Positions 50,939 to 59,310 of a stretch of 64,000 nucleotides of DNA are shown here, in pieces; the stretch's first letter is position 1; every line of letters begins with the position of its first letter. Under the pieces are notes generated by a model. The model did not search any database. It was not told the DNA's origin and saw nothing but the letters and a program-made list of their open reading frames with translations. The position numbers were made by a program, and so were the translations under genes. The stretch lies in NCBI GenBank assembly GCA_965243625.1, contig CBDEVI010000002.1, positions 2,108,001 to 2,172,000 of the forward strand, written 5' to 3'. The DNA comes from JAJECS01 sp965243625. Lineage in GTDB: Bacteria > Chloroflexota > UBA11872.

Positions 50939-52039
50939 ATGCCTGCGAAGTATCGCGTCGGAATCATCGGAACCGGACGTAGCGGGGGACTGATCGAAGA
51001 CGAGCTGCCGTTGGGCGACCGCCGCAAACCCTACGGGCACTACTGCGCCTACGAGGCGATCGAGGAGACGGAGGTGGTGGCCGTCGCCAACCGCGGCACG
51101 GAGCGGCTGCAGCGCTTCAGCGAGCGTTTCGGCGTGACGAACACCTACCTCGACTACCGGGCGATGATCGACAACGAGCAGCTGGACATCGTGAGCGTGA
51201 CGACGCCCGCGCTCACCCGCGCCGAGCCGCTGATCTATGCCGCCGAGCACGGCGTGCGCGGCATCTACAGCGAAAAGGGGCTGTGCGCCTCACTGGAGGA
51301 GGCCGATCGGATCCACGCCGCGTGCACGGCCAACGGCGTGGCGTTCAACTGGGGGGCGATGCGGCGCCATGACCCGGTCTATTTGGCCATGCGGGACGCC
51401 ATCGCCGCCGGTGAGATCGGCACGCCGCAATTTGCGATCGTCTACGGCTACACGGACCTCATCAAGCACCACCCGCACACGCTGGATACCGCGTCGCTGC
51501 TGCTGGGCGACCCGAAGCCGGTCTGGGTGGAGGGCCGCATGATCGATCCGGGCGATCCCTTTGACCCGACGCCGCGGAAGCCGCCGCCGACCTACGACCC
51601 GGAGGGGCATCGCTACGTGGCGGCAGAGGGCATGGAGCTCGGCGACCCGATGGTCGGGTTCTTTCGCGTTGGGTACGAGTCCGGCGCGGAGGGGTATTTC
51701 GTTCCTCGCCGGGGCGGCCAGTGGGACATCGAGGTGCATGGCGACGCGGGACGGGCCGCGGTGCTGGACAACGGACTCCTCGCGACCGTGCGCCGCACCG
51801 GCCGCGACTACAGCGACGCGCGCGAGCACACGATCCGGGCGATCGGCGAGAGTCCGGTGGTGCTGACAATTCGGAACATCATCCGGGAGCTGGAAACGGG
51901 CGAGCGCACGACGGGGAACATCGACGTGACCATGCAGTCGGTGGAAGCGCAGTTCGGCATCGCGCACTCGCACCTCAACGGGGGCGCGCGGGTGACGCTG
52001 CCGGTGGCCGACCGGACGCTGTACGTGCCGGGGGGTTAA
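50939..52039 (+). CDS. Gfo/Idh/MocA family oxidoreductase
   Basis: A 366-residue NAD(P)-dependent sugar or inositol dehydrogenase family member. The Rossmann motif is YRVGIIGTGRSGG at residues 4-16, and the conserved Lys motif is SEKGLCASLEEAD near residue 103 (EKP in most members, here EKG). A second active-site region is LIKHHPHTLDTASLLLGDPKPV with the His-x-x-x-Asp pair. The start is the ATG at 50939; a GTG nine bases upstream is an alternative. The stop overlaps that of the convergent sialidase gene by four bases. Confidence 0.92.
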   Translation: MPAKYRVGIIGTGRSGGLIEDELPLGDRRKPYGHYCAYEAIEETEVVAVANRGTERLQRFSERFGVTNTYLDYRAMIDNEQLDIVSVTTPALTRAEPLIYAAEHGVRGIYSEKGLCASLEEADRIHAACTANGVAFNWGAMRRHDPVYLAMRDAIAAGEIGTPQFAIVYGYTDLIKHHPHTLDTASLLLGDPKPVWVEGRMIDPGDPFDPTPRKPPPTYDPEGHRYVAAEGMELGDPMVGFFRVGYESGAEGYFVPRRGGQWDIEVHGDAGRAAVLDNGLLATVRRTGRDYSDAREHTIRAIGESPVVLTIRNIIRELETGERTTGNIDVTMQSVEAQFGIAHSHLNGGARVTLPVADRTLYVPGG

Positions 52040-53085
52040 CCGCCCAACTCGTCGACGTTGAGCCGCGTCCAGCGCAGGCGCTCGTAGGTCATCTCCTCGC
52101 CACTCTCGTAGATCAGCCCCACGGCGCCGTCGCCCAGGTCGCAGAGGTCGGAGTAGGCGGAGGGTCCGGGATGCACGACGAGGCCGCTCGACCAGGTGCG
52201 CCCACCGTCGTCGCTGCGCCGCACGGTGAGCCGCTCGCGGGCTCTACTCGCGGCGTTGGCGAATACCAGCGGCGCGCCGGGCCGGCCCGCGCGCACGGCC
52301 GAGGCCTGGCAGTGGGGGTCGATGAGGTCGTGGTGCCAGTCATCCTCGGCGAAGGACTCGCCGCCGTCCACGCTGCGCGCGTAGCGCCGGCGGTAGAGCG
52401 GCTGCTCCTCGCGCCGGTCGCAGCGGCGGTTGAGATAGAGACTGCCGTCGTCCAGCTCGACGACGACGCACTCGTTGGTGCCGTCGCCGGTCGTGGCGCC
52501 GATGCGCCAGGTCGCGCCGCCGTCGTCACTCAGCAGCAGGTGAGAGCGGCACCAGTCGACGTAGCGCTCGTGCTGCACGCCGACGCCGTGATCGCAGGGG
52601 ATGACGAATCGTCCGCTCTGCAGTTGGATGCCGTGACAGGGTCCGGTGGCGTACCACGTCCAGCCGGGCCGCTTGACCGCGCTGGTGATCTCGCGGGGTG
52701 ACGCCCACGTTTTTCCGTCGTCGTCGCTGTGGGTCTGCCAGACGGTGCGCTGGGCTTTGTCCTGCCAGACAAGGTCCTCGGGGCCGTCGTGGGGATTGCG
52801 ACAGAAGAGCAGCGTGATTCGTCCGGTGTCGCGATCCACCACGGGCGCCGGGTTGCCGGCCACGTCACCGCCGCCCGACACCACGACGCGCATGTCGTCG
52901 AAATCGCCGGCGCCTCGCTCGCGCCGGCGGAGGACGGTATCGATGTCGCCGGTGTCGTAGCGATTGTTGCGGCGGCCTTCGGCAAAGGCCAGCACGGTGC
53001 CGGCGGTGGAGACCGCAAGGGCCGGAATGCGGAACGTGTGATAGCCGTGCCGTCCGGATACGAATAGGTCTTGGATGTCGTCCAT
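52036..53085 (-). CDS. Exo-alpha-sialidase (GH33-like)
   Basis: A 349-residue six-blade beta-propeller. The family FRIPAL motif with the first arginine of the triad is at residue 18-23, followed by the acid/base Asp region (NNRYDTGDIDTVLRR) and four Asp boxes (SDDDGKTW, SDDGGATW, SVDGGESF, SDDGGRTW). NECVVVELDDGSLYLNRR carries the Glu and Arg that pair with the nucleophilic Tyr, and PSAYSDLCDLG near residue 320 provides the Tyr. All key residues of a working sialidase thus seem present. There is no signal peptide, so it would act in the cytoplasm or on imported oligosaccharides. Confidence 0.88.
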   Translation of the reverse strand: MDDIQDLFVSGRHGYHTFRIPALAVSTAGTVLAFAEGRRNNRYDTGDIDTVLRRRERGAGDFDDMRVVVSGGGDVAGNPAPVVDRDTGRITLLFCRNPHDGPEDLVWQDKAQRTVWQTHSDDDGKTWASPREITSAVKRPGWTWYATGPCHGIQLQSGRFVIPCDHGVGVQHERYVDWCRSHLLLSDDGGATWRIGATTGDGTNECVVVELDDGSLYLNRRCDRREEQPLYRRRYARSVDGGESFAEDDWHHDLIDPHCQASAVRAGRPGAPLVFANAASRARERLTVRRSDDGGRTWSSGLVVHPGPSAYSDLCDLGDGAVGLIYESGEEMTYERLRWTRLNVDELGG

Positions 53086-53500
53086 TTCAGCGCCTCTAGT
53101 CCAGCACTCGCGCGTATTCGGTCAGGATAGAGCGTGGGGCGCAGGCGGGGGACACGGCGAGCCCGGGCACCGGGATACCTCGGCATCTGGCGGTCGCCGG
53201 GCCACCGGGCACCGGCAGGCACCCTCGGTCCGTAGGTGGATCGGCGGCGGTGGTTCCCGCCTGCGGCGACCATTGCAGAACCCAGCCGGGCTTGGGGATG
53301 ACCGAGCGCATCCCGTCCGCTCGCAGGTTCAATCACGGGTGGATTCCCGCCTTCGCGGGAATGACGGAGGATTACGCAAGGGCCTCCCTCCGCGGGAATG
53401 AGGGAGTTGGGCCGATCTACTCCCAACGTGCGCCTTGCCGGACGCGCGACAATGCCCGCGTCACGGGTGACCGGCTCCGGCCCGGCTCAGGAGAAGAACT
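53086..53500. other. 415-base gap upstream of the second sialidase-like gene
   Basis: The gap between divergent genes holds one intact A-family palindrome (53343-53362), a degenerate half copy after it, and CCACCGGGCACCGG runs similar to those near 46838. No gene is visible. Confidence 0.6.
53343..53362. repeat. Dispersed palindrome, family A
   Basis: ATTCCC-N8-GGGAAT, identical to the copy at 6183-6202; a degenerate half (TCCGCGGGAATGA) follows about 25 bases on. Confidence 0.9.
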
Positions 53501-55108
53501 GTGCTGCTGCTCGAACGACACTCATTCGGCGAATCGATCGACCGGGTGGTGCTGCTGCCCGACGGTCGCTTCATCAGCTGGACGACCGAAGGTCCGGGCT
53601 TCTACATCGCGCTCGAACAGGGCATTTTCCACGACCCGTGGGCGCGGCAGGATCTCATCATCCGCTACGGGAGCTTTGCTGACGGCCAGATCGCCTGGGA
53701 TGCGCCGCAGCGCGTGATGGAGCTTCCCATTGGCTTCGGCTATTGGGGCAGCGGCCCGATCCTGGTGGACCGCGACGGCGCCATCCACCTCTTTGGCATG
53801 CGCATGCTCATTTGGCCCGAGGACATCGAGCGTCCCGGGCGCGACGAGCTGCGCTGCGACGTCTATCACGTCGTCTCGCGCGACGGCGGCGCCAGCTGGG
53901 ACGGCCCGCAGCGCATCGACTACGGCCACCCTTACACGGGCGCGCTGCGCCAGGCGGCCCAAATCGACAGCGGCCGGATTCTGCTGCCGCTGGAGTACTA
54001 CGACTGGGACCAGACGGAGGGCATGTATTGCTGCAAGACCTGCTATTCGGACGACGGCGGGCGCACCTGGCGCAACGACTCGACCGACCTGCACGTGGCC
54101 TCGGGGGGACGGCACAGCCACTCCGGCGCCAACGAGCCCACGGTGGCGCAGTTGGGCGACGGGCGGATCTACAAGATCATCCGCACGCCGGCCCGCTTCC
54201 AATACGAGTCGTACTCGGACGATGGCCGGATTTGGTCCGAGCCGAAGCGCAGCCGGTTCAAGGCGCCCAATTCACCGGGGTACCTCCTGCGGCTCAGCGA
54301 CGGACGCCTGCTCTTTACCTGGAACAACACCCAGGGTCCGCCGCTCGGCGGCGAGCACAAGGAGGTGCATTGCTCGCGGCACGTGGTCAATGTCGCGGTC
54401 TCGCACGACGACGGACGCACCTGGCACGGCTACCGGGAGTATGCCCGGCAGGCGCTGCCGGAGCTGCTGAACGATCAGGTCAGCTACCCGCGCATGCTGG
54501 AGCTTCCCGACGGCCGCGTGCTGATGATGTTCAACCACATCACGGACGCCTGGATGCACGTGGTCACGGACTACGTGGTGTTGGATCCCGACCGGCTCGA
54601 CGAGACCGAGGACCGCGACGACTTCGAGCACGGTCTGGACGGGTGGTCGACGAATGGCACCGCGGGCGCATCGGTGGTGGACGCGGACGGCGGGCGCGTG
54701 CTGCGGCTGCAACACACCGGCGAGGCGCCGCTGGGCGTCGAGCGCAACTATCCCATCGGCGCCCGCGGGACGGTGTCCTTCGAGGCACGCCGCGACGAGG
54801 GCTCGGCCGGGGTCGATGTGGTGCTCGACGAGACCTTCTGGCGGCCGGACGACCGGCGCCCGGATGCGGCGGTTGAGCTCGCGCTGGACGGGGAGGCGCT
54901 GCCTGCGGGCGCATGGACGCCCGTCGCCATTCGCTGGGATATCGCGACCGACACGGCGACCGCGACGGTTGGAGGAACCGAGCGCGCCGTGCCTATCCGA
55001 GACGGGCGCTTGGGCTTGAGTTACCTCACGCTGCACGGCCGCGCGACCGCGGCCGAAGGCGGCGCAACCGACGTGCGACGGCTGCGGGTCGAGGTGCAGA
55101 ACGGCTGA
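53501..55108 (+). CDS. Sialidase-like beta-propeller protein with C-terminal beta-sandwich
   Basis: A 535-residue protein starting at a GTG behind AGGAG (53489-53493). Residues 1-365 form a BNR/Asp-box propeller (SRDGGASWDG, SDDGGRTWRN, SDDGRIWSEP, SHDDGRTWHG). NEPTVAQLGDGRIYKIIRT has the Glu seen in sialidase-like enzymes. The FRIP arginine motif is not obvious, so true sialidase activity is doubtful; sulfated-sugar or other exo-glycosidase activity is possible. Residues 370-535 form an extra lectin/jelly-roll-like domain (DDFEHGLDGWSTNG, FWRPDDRRPDAAVELALDG). No signal peptide. Confidence 0.82.
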   Translation: MLLLERHSFGESIDRVVLLPDGRFISWTTEGPGFYIALEQGIFHDPWARQDLIIRYGSFADGQIAWDAPQRVMELPIGFGYWGSGPILVDRDGAIHLFGMRMLIWPEDIERPGRDELRCDVYHVVSRDGGASWDGPQRIDYGHPYTGALRQAAQIDSGRILLPLEYYDWDQTEGMYCCKTCYSDDGGRTWRNDSTDLHVASGGRHSHSGANEPTVAQLGDGRIYKIIRTPARFQYESYSDDGRIWSEPKRSRFKAPNSPGYLLRLSDGRLLFTWNNTQGPPLGGEHKEVHCSRHVVNVAVSHDDGRTWHGYREYARQALPELLNDQVSYPRMLELPDGRVLMMFNHITDAWMHVVTDYVVLDPDRLDETEDRDDFEHGLDGWSTNGTAGASVVDADGGRVLRLQHTGEAPLGVERNYPIGARGTVSFEARRDEGSAGVDVVLDETFWRPDDRRPDAAVELALDGEALPAGAWTPVAIRWDIATDTATATVGGTERAVPIRDGRLGLSYLTLHGRATAAEGGATDVRRLRVEVQNG

Positions 55109-55138
55109 GGCGACCGCCGACATCAGGGGCCATCGCCG

Positions 55139-55969
55139 TCAGGCGATGGCGACATCGACCCACAGGCCCCAGTGGTCGGACGCGAACAGACCGTCCGAGC
55201 GATGCCGAGTTCCGAAGCGACCCTGGTCCACGATGCGGAGCGGCGTGGAGTCGCGGCGACGAACCAGGAGGTAGTCGATGCGGATTGGCTGCGCCTCGGG
55301 ATGGTGCGCCCACGTGCCGTATCCGGACTCCACGGCCCACTGGTTGAACATGGCCGAACTCGTGGGCCAGGTGGGCGGCGCCGTGGCGAGGGAAGGCACC
55401 GACTCGAGTCCGGCGGTCTGCATGAGACTGAACAGGAGCGAGCTGTGCGGCTGCAGATTCAAGTCGCCCATCAGCACGAGCAAATCCGAGTCCTCTGACA
55501 GCGCGGTCAACGCCTCGCCCAGCCTGGGAACGGCGATTCGCTGGGCGGCCGGCAGCGACGACATCGGCAGGTGCGTGGTCGCCACCGTGGCCCGGAATTC
55601 CCCGATCTCCCACCGCGCGGTGAGCAGCCACGGCTCGTGAAAGCCGAGTTCGGGAACGGCGTCGCGGTCCGCGAGCCGCAGCCGCGAAGTGCCGGCGGGT
55701 GGGAGGCGCGCCAGCAGGGCCGGGCCCATCCGCGCGGATGCGTCGGTGGTCGGCGCGTCGATCCACTCGACGAGGGGGATGCCGGTGTCGGCGGCGACCT
55801 GCTCGGGCGTGGACTGGCCGGCCTCCCACGGCTGACGGGCGGCGCGAGCCTCGTGGAGGACGACGACGTCAGGCTCGAGGTCGGCGAGCTCGGCGGCGAC
55901 GAGCGGGCGCCGGCGCTCCCACTCCCAAGAGAAGCCCCAGATGTTCCACATGGCGACGCGCAGTCCCAC
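55139..55969 (-). CDS. Endonuclease/exonuclease/phosphatase (EEP) family hydrolase
   Basis: A 276-residue metal-dependent phosphodiesterase fold protein. Active-site motifs in order: LRVAMWNIWG at the start, VVVLHEARAA with the metal-binding Glu, ATTHLPMSS with His, LMGDLNLQPHSS with Asp and Asn, and FASDHWGLWVDV with Asp-His. Substrate could be DNA, inositol phosphate or sphingomyelin-like lipids. I place the start at the GTG 55969, giving the whole first strand; the ATG at 55951 would cut it, and a start at 56080 runs through a repeat. It ends 31 bases from the sialidase-like gene on the other strand. Confidence 0.85.
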   Translation of the reverse strand: MGLRVAMWNIWGFSWEWERRRPLVAAELADLEPDVVVLHEARAARQPWEAGQSTPEQVAADTGIPLVEWIDAPTTDASARMGPALLARLPPAGTSRLRLADRDAVPELGFHEPWLLTARWEIGEFRATVATTHLPMSSLPAAQRIAVPRLGEALTALSEDSDLLVLMGDLNLQPHSSLLFSLMQTAGLESVPSLATAPPTWPTSSAMFNQWAVESGYGTWAHHPEAQPIRIDYLLVRRRDSTPLRIVDQGRFGTRHRSDGLFASDHWGLWVDVAIA

Positions 55970-56026
55970 CGGCGGTCGATTTGACGAGGGTCGCCCGCGG
56001 CTGGCTGGGAGACGATTTGAGGGTGG

Positions 56027-56070
56027 ATTCCCGCCCCGTATCGAGTACGGGGCAGGCTCTCCGCGGGAAT
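56027..56070. repeat. Composite A-family repeat with nested palindrome
   Basis: The outer arms ATTCCCGC (56027-56034) and GCGGGAAT (56063-56070) are those of family A, but the loop has been expanded to hold a second inverted repeat, CCCCGTA / TACGGGG. It lies just upstream of the EEP gene. Confidence 0.85.
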
Positions 56071-56212
56071 GACGGATCAAGTTTTCCTACCTGGAATACT
56101 CGTCGTCCGACGGTATCGTCCAATCGTGCACCAACCGGCGTCCGGCGCGGGCGATTCCGCACGGACCCACCCGCAGTCCCGGGGGCGATGCCACTGACGG
56201 CGTGCCGTGCGG

Positions 56213-57346
56213 CTAGGCCACCACCACCAGGTGTGGGGGCGCCCACATGCGCCAGCCGTTTGAGGTGGGATCGAGGCCGTATATCTGGCGCGGGGTCATC
56301 ACGGGAGTGTCCGACGCCCAGGGCGCGCGCGAGTTGTGCTGAAAGATCTTGATGCCGCGCCACTCGATCTGCGGATAGGCCGTGGGGCTGGTGATGGCGT
56401 TGTATTTGTGCACTTTGGCGTTGGGGCTGCCGAAGCCGTCGGCGTCAAAGACCAACTCGACTTCCGGATAGATCTGGATGTTTCGCTTGCCGGTGACCAT
56501 CGACCACGAGTCGGTGACGGCGTCAACGAACTGGTGCACGATGAGCACTTTCTTGTGGGAGAGGCCCTCCTCGCGCACATAGGAGGCCAGGAGGGCCTGG
56601 ACCTGGTTGATGCTGTGGGCAGAGAGGGAACCGGTCGGCTTGCCCGGCGTGTCCTGGTCCGGCTTGGTCGCGAATTCGGGATCGAGCGCCACGTGCACGT
56701 TGGGATACGCCAAATAGCCGGCGTCGATCATTCGCCGGATGAAGTAGGTGGGCGAAAGGCGACCAATCTGGCTGTCGAGGATCACGGCCATACCACGATC
56801 CGCCGCCGGCTTGATGTACTCCTCGACCAGATCCACGCCCGACGCGTCGAGGAAGATCATGCAGCTGTCGTCCGCGCCCCGGCAGGAGCGAGCCAGGGCG
56901 TAGATCAGGTGCGGCGCCACCATGACGGGCGCATCGGCGAATTCCGACATGCCGTGAACCCACGGCTCGACGCTGCGTTCCAACTCATCGAACGACTCGA
57001 CCGCCCCGAGCATCCCGAGCACCGGGGCCACGCCGAAACTGCGGCCGTAGACCGAAAGCACCGAGTGTCTCTGCAGGACCGACAGCGGTCCGAGCGGCGT
57101 GGCCGGCAGCACGTGCGACCACCAGTCGCAGATGCCTGGATCGGGCTCGGCAGCCTCGCAAATGAGGCCGGCAAGTGAATCCGGCGGTTGCGGGGGGCTG
57201 ATATCGGCAGGGGGCTGACGGCTACCCGCCGCGCCGGAGGGCTCGGCCGGAGCCGATGCAGCGGCCACCCTCCCCACAAGCGTGCCTGCCGCGCCTCCCG
57301 ACAGCAGCCCCAGTCCGTGCCTGAGGAACGAACGGCGGTCGAACAT
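56213..57346 (-). CDS. Tat-exported protein of unknown function, copy 1
   Basis: A 377-residue exported protein with a twin-arginine signal (DRRSFLRHGLGLLSGGAAG) followed by a Pro/Ala/Ser-rich variable stretch to about residue 65. The conserved part has VYGRSFGVAPVLGMLG, FIKP-like helices, VAPHLIYALAR, MAVILDSQIGRLSPT, VHVALDPEFAT, HKKVLIVHQFVD, VELVFDADGFGSP and a hydrophobic end (WAPPHLVVVA). The alternating strand-helix pattern with Asp residues at strand ends suggests a TIM-barrel-like fold, perhaps a glycosidase, but I recognise no family. A close paralogue lies 153 bases upstream (57500-58627). Confidence 0.85.
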   Translation of the reverse strand: MFDRRSFLRHGLGLLSGGAAGTLVGRVAAASAPAEPSGAAGSRQPPADISPPQPPDSLAGLICEAAEPDPGICDWWSHVLPATPLGPLSVLQRHSVLSVYGRSFGVAPVLGMLGAVESFDELERSVEPWVHGMSEFADAPVMVAPHLIYALARSCRGADDSCMIFLDASGVDLVEEYIKPAADRGMAVILDSQIGRLSPTYFIRRMIDAGYLAYPNVHVALDPEFATKPDQDTPGKPTGSLSAHSINQVQALLASYVREEGLSHKKVLIVHQFVDAVTDSWSMVTGKRNIQIYPEVELVFDADGFGSPNAKVHKYNAITSPTAYPQIEWRGIKIFQHNSRAPWASDTPVMTPRQIYGLDPTSNGWRMWAPPHLVVVA

Positions 57347-57499
57347 GCCCTAGGTGCGATGATACCACCAGAATTTGGGTGGGATACAACATATCGGCGG
57401 GGCTTAGGGCCAAGCCCTACATCCAGTAGCCGCACGCCGACGGTACGGCCCTGATGACCGCGGGCCTTCCTTTGCGGAGCTAGCTTCGACGACTGTTGG

Positions 57500-58627
57500 C
57501 TAGGCCACCACGACCAAGTGCGGCGGGGCCCAGATGCGCCAGCCGGCCGGCGTTGGGTCGAGGCCGTAGATCTGACGCGGAGTCATCACGGGCGTGTCCG
57601 AAAAGCGGGGGGCGTGTGGGTTGTGCTGGAAGATCTTGATGCCGCGCCACTCGAGCTGCGGGTAGGCGGTGGGGTCGGTGATGGCGTTGTACTTGTGCAC
57701 CTTGGCGTTGGGCGAGCCAAAGCCGTCGGCGTCAAAGACCAGCTCGACTTCGGGATAGATCTCGACGTTCTGCTTGCCCGGCACCATGGACCAGGAGTCC
57801 GAGAGGTCGTCGACGAACTGATGCACGATGAGCACCTTCTTGTGTGACAGGCCCTCCTCGCGCACGTACGAGGCCAGAAGCGCCTGGACCTCGTTGATGC
57901 TAGTGGCGGAAAGGGTCCCGATCGGATGGCCCGGCATGTCCTGGTCCGGCTGCGTGGCGAATTCGGGATCGAGCGCCACGTGCACGTTGGGATAGGCCAG
58001 ATAGCCGGCGTCGATCATTCGTCGGATGAAATAGGTGGGCGAGAGCCGGCCGATCTGGCTGTCGAGGATCACGGCCATGTCGCGATCCGCCGCCGGCTTG
58101 ATGTAGTCCTCAATCAGATCCACGCCCGACCCGTCGAGGAAGATCATGCAGGTGTCATCGTCGCTGTGGCACGGGCGCGCCAGCCCGTAGATCAGGTGCG
58201 GGGCCACCTTGACGGGCGCGTCGGCGAGCTCCGACATGGCGCTGACCCAGGGCGCCACACGGCGTTCCAACTCATCGAACGAATTGAGCGCCCCGAGCAT
58301 CCCGAGAATTGGAGCCACACCGAAACTGCGGCCGTAGACCGTGAGCATCGGCTGTGCCTGCAAGACCGACTGCGGTTCGGATGGCCTGGGCGGTCGCTCC
58401 AACCACGGTTCGCACTCGGTTGGAGCAAGGTTGGCGACATCGCAGATGATTTCGATGATCGACCGGCGGCCGGTGTTTCCGGGGTCTGCGTCCGCCGGCG
58501 AGGCAACTGGTGCGCCGTGGGCTTCGGTCGGACCCGACGCAGCGGCCAACCCTCCCCCAAGTACTCCTGCCGCGCCTCCCGACAGCAGCCCCAGGCCGCG
58601 CCTGAGGAACGAACGACGTCCGTGCAT
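57500..58627 (-). CDS. Tat-exported protein of unknown function, copy 2
   Basis: A 375-residue tandem paralogue of the previous gene, similar along almost the whole mature part and nearly identical over MAVILDSQIG...VALDPEFAT and DADGFGSPNAKVHKYNAI. Residues about 25-90 differ strongly from copy 1. It has the same Tat signal (GRRSFLRRGLGLLSG) and the same C-terminal WAPPHLVVVA. A promoter candidate with AT-rich flanks lies upstream (58698-58726), so this copy is likely the first gene of the pair. Function unknown. Confidence 0.85.
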   Translation of the reverse strand: MHGRRSFLRRGLGLLSGGAAGVLGGGLAAASGPTEAHGAPVASPADADPGNTGRRSIIEIICDVANLAPTECEPWLERPPRPSEPQSVLQAQPMLTVYGRSFGVAPILGMLGALNSFDELERRVAPWVSAMSELADAPVKVAPHLIYGLARPCHSDDDTCMIFLDGSGVDLIEDYIKPAADRDMAVILDSQIGRLSPTYFIRRMIDAGYLAYPNVHVALDPEFATQPDQDMPGHPIGTLSATSINEVQALLASYVREEGLSHKKVLIVHQFVDDLSDSWSMVPGKQNVEIYPEVELVFDADGFGSPNAKVHKYNAITDPTAYPQLEWRGIKIFQHNPHAPRFSDTPVMTPRQIYGLDPTPAGWRIWAPPHLVVVA

Positions 58628-58697
58628 TCCTCAGCCTTCATGCTACCAGAAGTTCGTTTACGTACACAACATTTTGTGAATAGCCTCTCCATCACCC

Positions 58698-58726
58698 TAT
58701 ATATCGTAGAAAAATACTCATGACAA
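58698..58726 (-). promoter_or_regulatory. Candidate promoter of the Tat-exported pair
   Basis: On the minus strand TTGTCA (58726-58721) is followed after exactly 17 bases by TATATA (58703-58698), within the most AT-rich stretch near this gene. The ATG at 58627 lies about 70 bases downstream. Confidence 0.55.
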
Positions 58727-58814
58727 TCGGTATAAATGTCACATCGCGCATGACGACACGCGCAGTGACGCGGTCGCGGACGGGGGTAGCGAGACCGACC
58801 GAGCGGAGCGAGCC

Positions 58815-59300
58815 TCAGGACCGGCCGGGCGTGTCGTCGAGTGCGGCGAGGCTCCGGCGCAGGCGGACCGCGTAGCGAGCACGTTCGTCGTCGTCTGCGC
58901 GCCCGCCGCGCGATTTGGTCGCGCGGTCGCCCGTGTGGCGCGGGATCACGTGCGTGTGCAGGTGCCAAACGTCCTGGCCGCCGGCGGGCTCGTTGTTTTG
59001 GCGCACGGTCACGCCATCGCATGGATAGCCGGTGCGCATGGCGATGGCGACGCGGCGCGCCACCTGGGCAACGCGGCTCGCCAGGTCATCCGGGAGCGCG
59101 TAGAGGTTCTCGTAGTGCGCCAGCGGGATCACGAGCGCGTTGCCGGGAACTTGCGGATTGTCCGGGCTATGGCGTCGCGAGATTTGCACCACGACGTGCG
59201 CATCACGCCAGGCGGTGAACTGTGATTCGGCGCCGGCGGCAATGGCGCAGAAGGGGCAGTCGTAGCCGGGTGGGGCGTGTGAAACCGCCAATCGCGGCAT
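58815..59300 (-). CDS. HIT family protein
   Basis: A 161-residue nucleotide-binding protein of the histidine triad superfamily. The N-terminus has a CPFCAIAAG zinc-like motif, LVIPLAHYENLYALPDDL follows, and the catalytic triad is HLHTHVIPRH near residue 115. The family hydrolyses or transfers nucleoside monophosphates (for example from AMP-lysine or Ap4A). The C-terminal 40 residues are Arg/Asp-rich and extra. The ATG at 59300 is ten bases after the fdh gene stop at 59311 on the same strand, so it is probably co-transcribed. Confidence 0.92.
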   Translation of the reverse strand: MPRLAVSHAPPGYDCPFCAIAAGAESQFTAWRDAHVVVQISRRHSPDNPQVPGNALVIPLAHYENLYALPDDLASRVAQVARRVAIAMRTGYPCDGVTVRQNNEPAGGQDVWHLHTHVIPRHTGDRATKSRGGRADDDERARYAVRLRRSLAALDDTPGRS

Positions 59301-59310
59301 GGCCCGGCGC

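Noticed and set aside
6183..56070. CRISPR array from the recurring palindromes
   Set aside because: Copies are scattered kilobases apart with no regular spacers and no cas genes.
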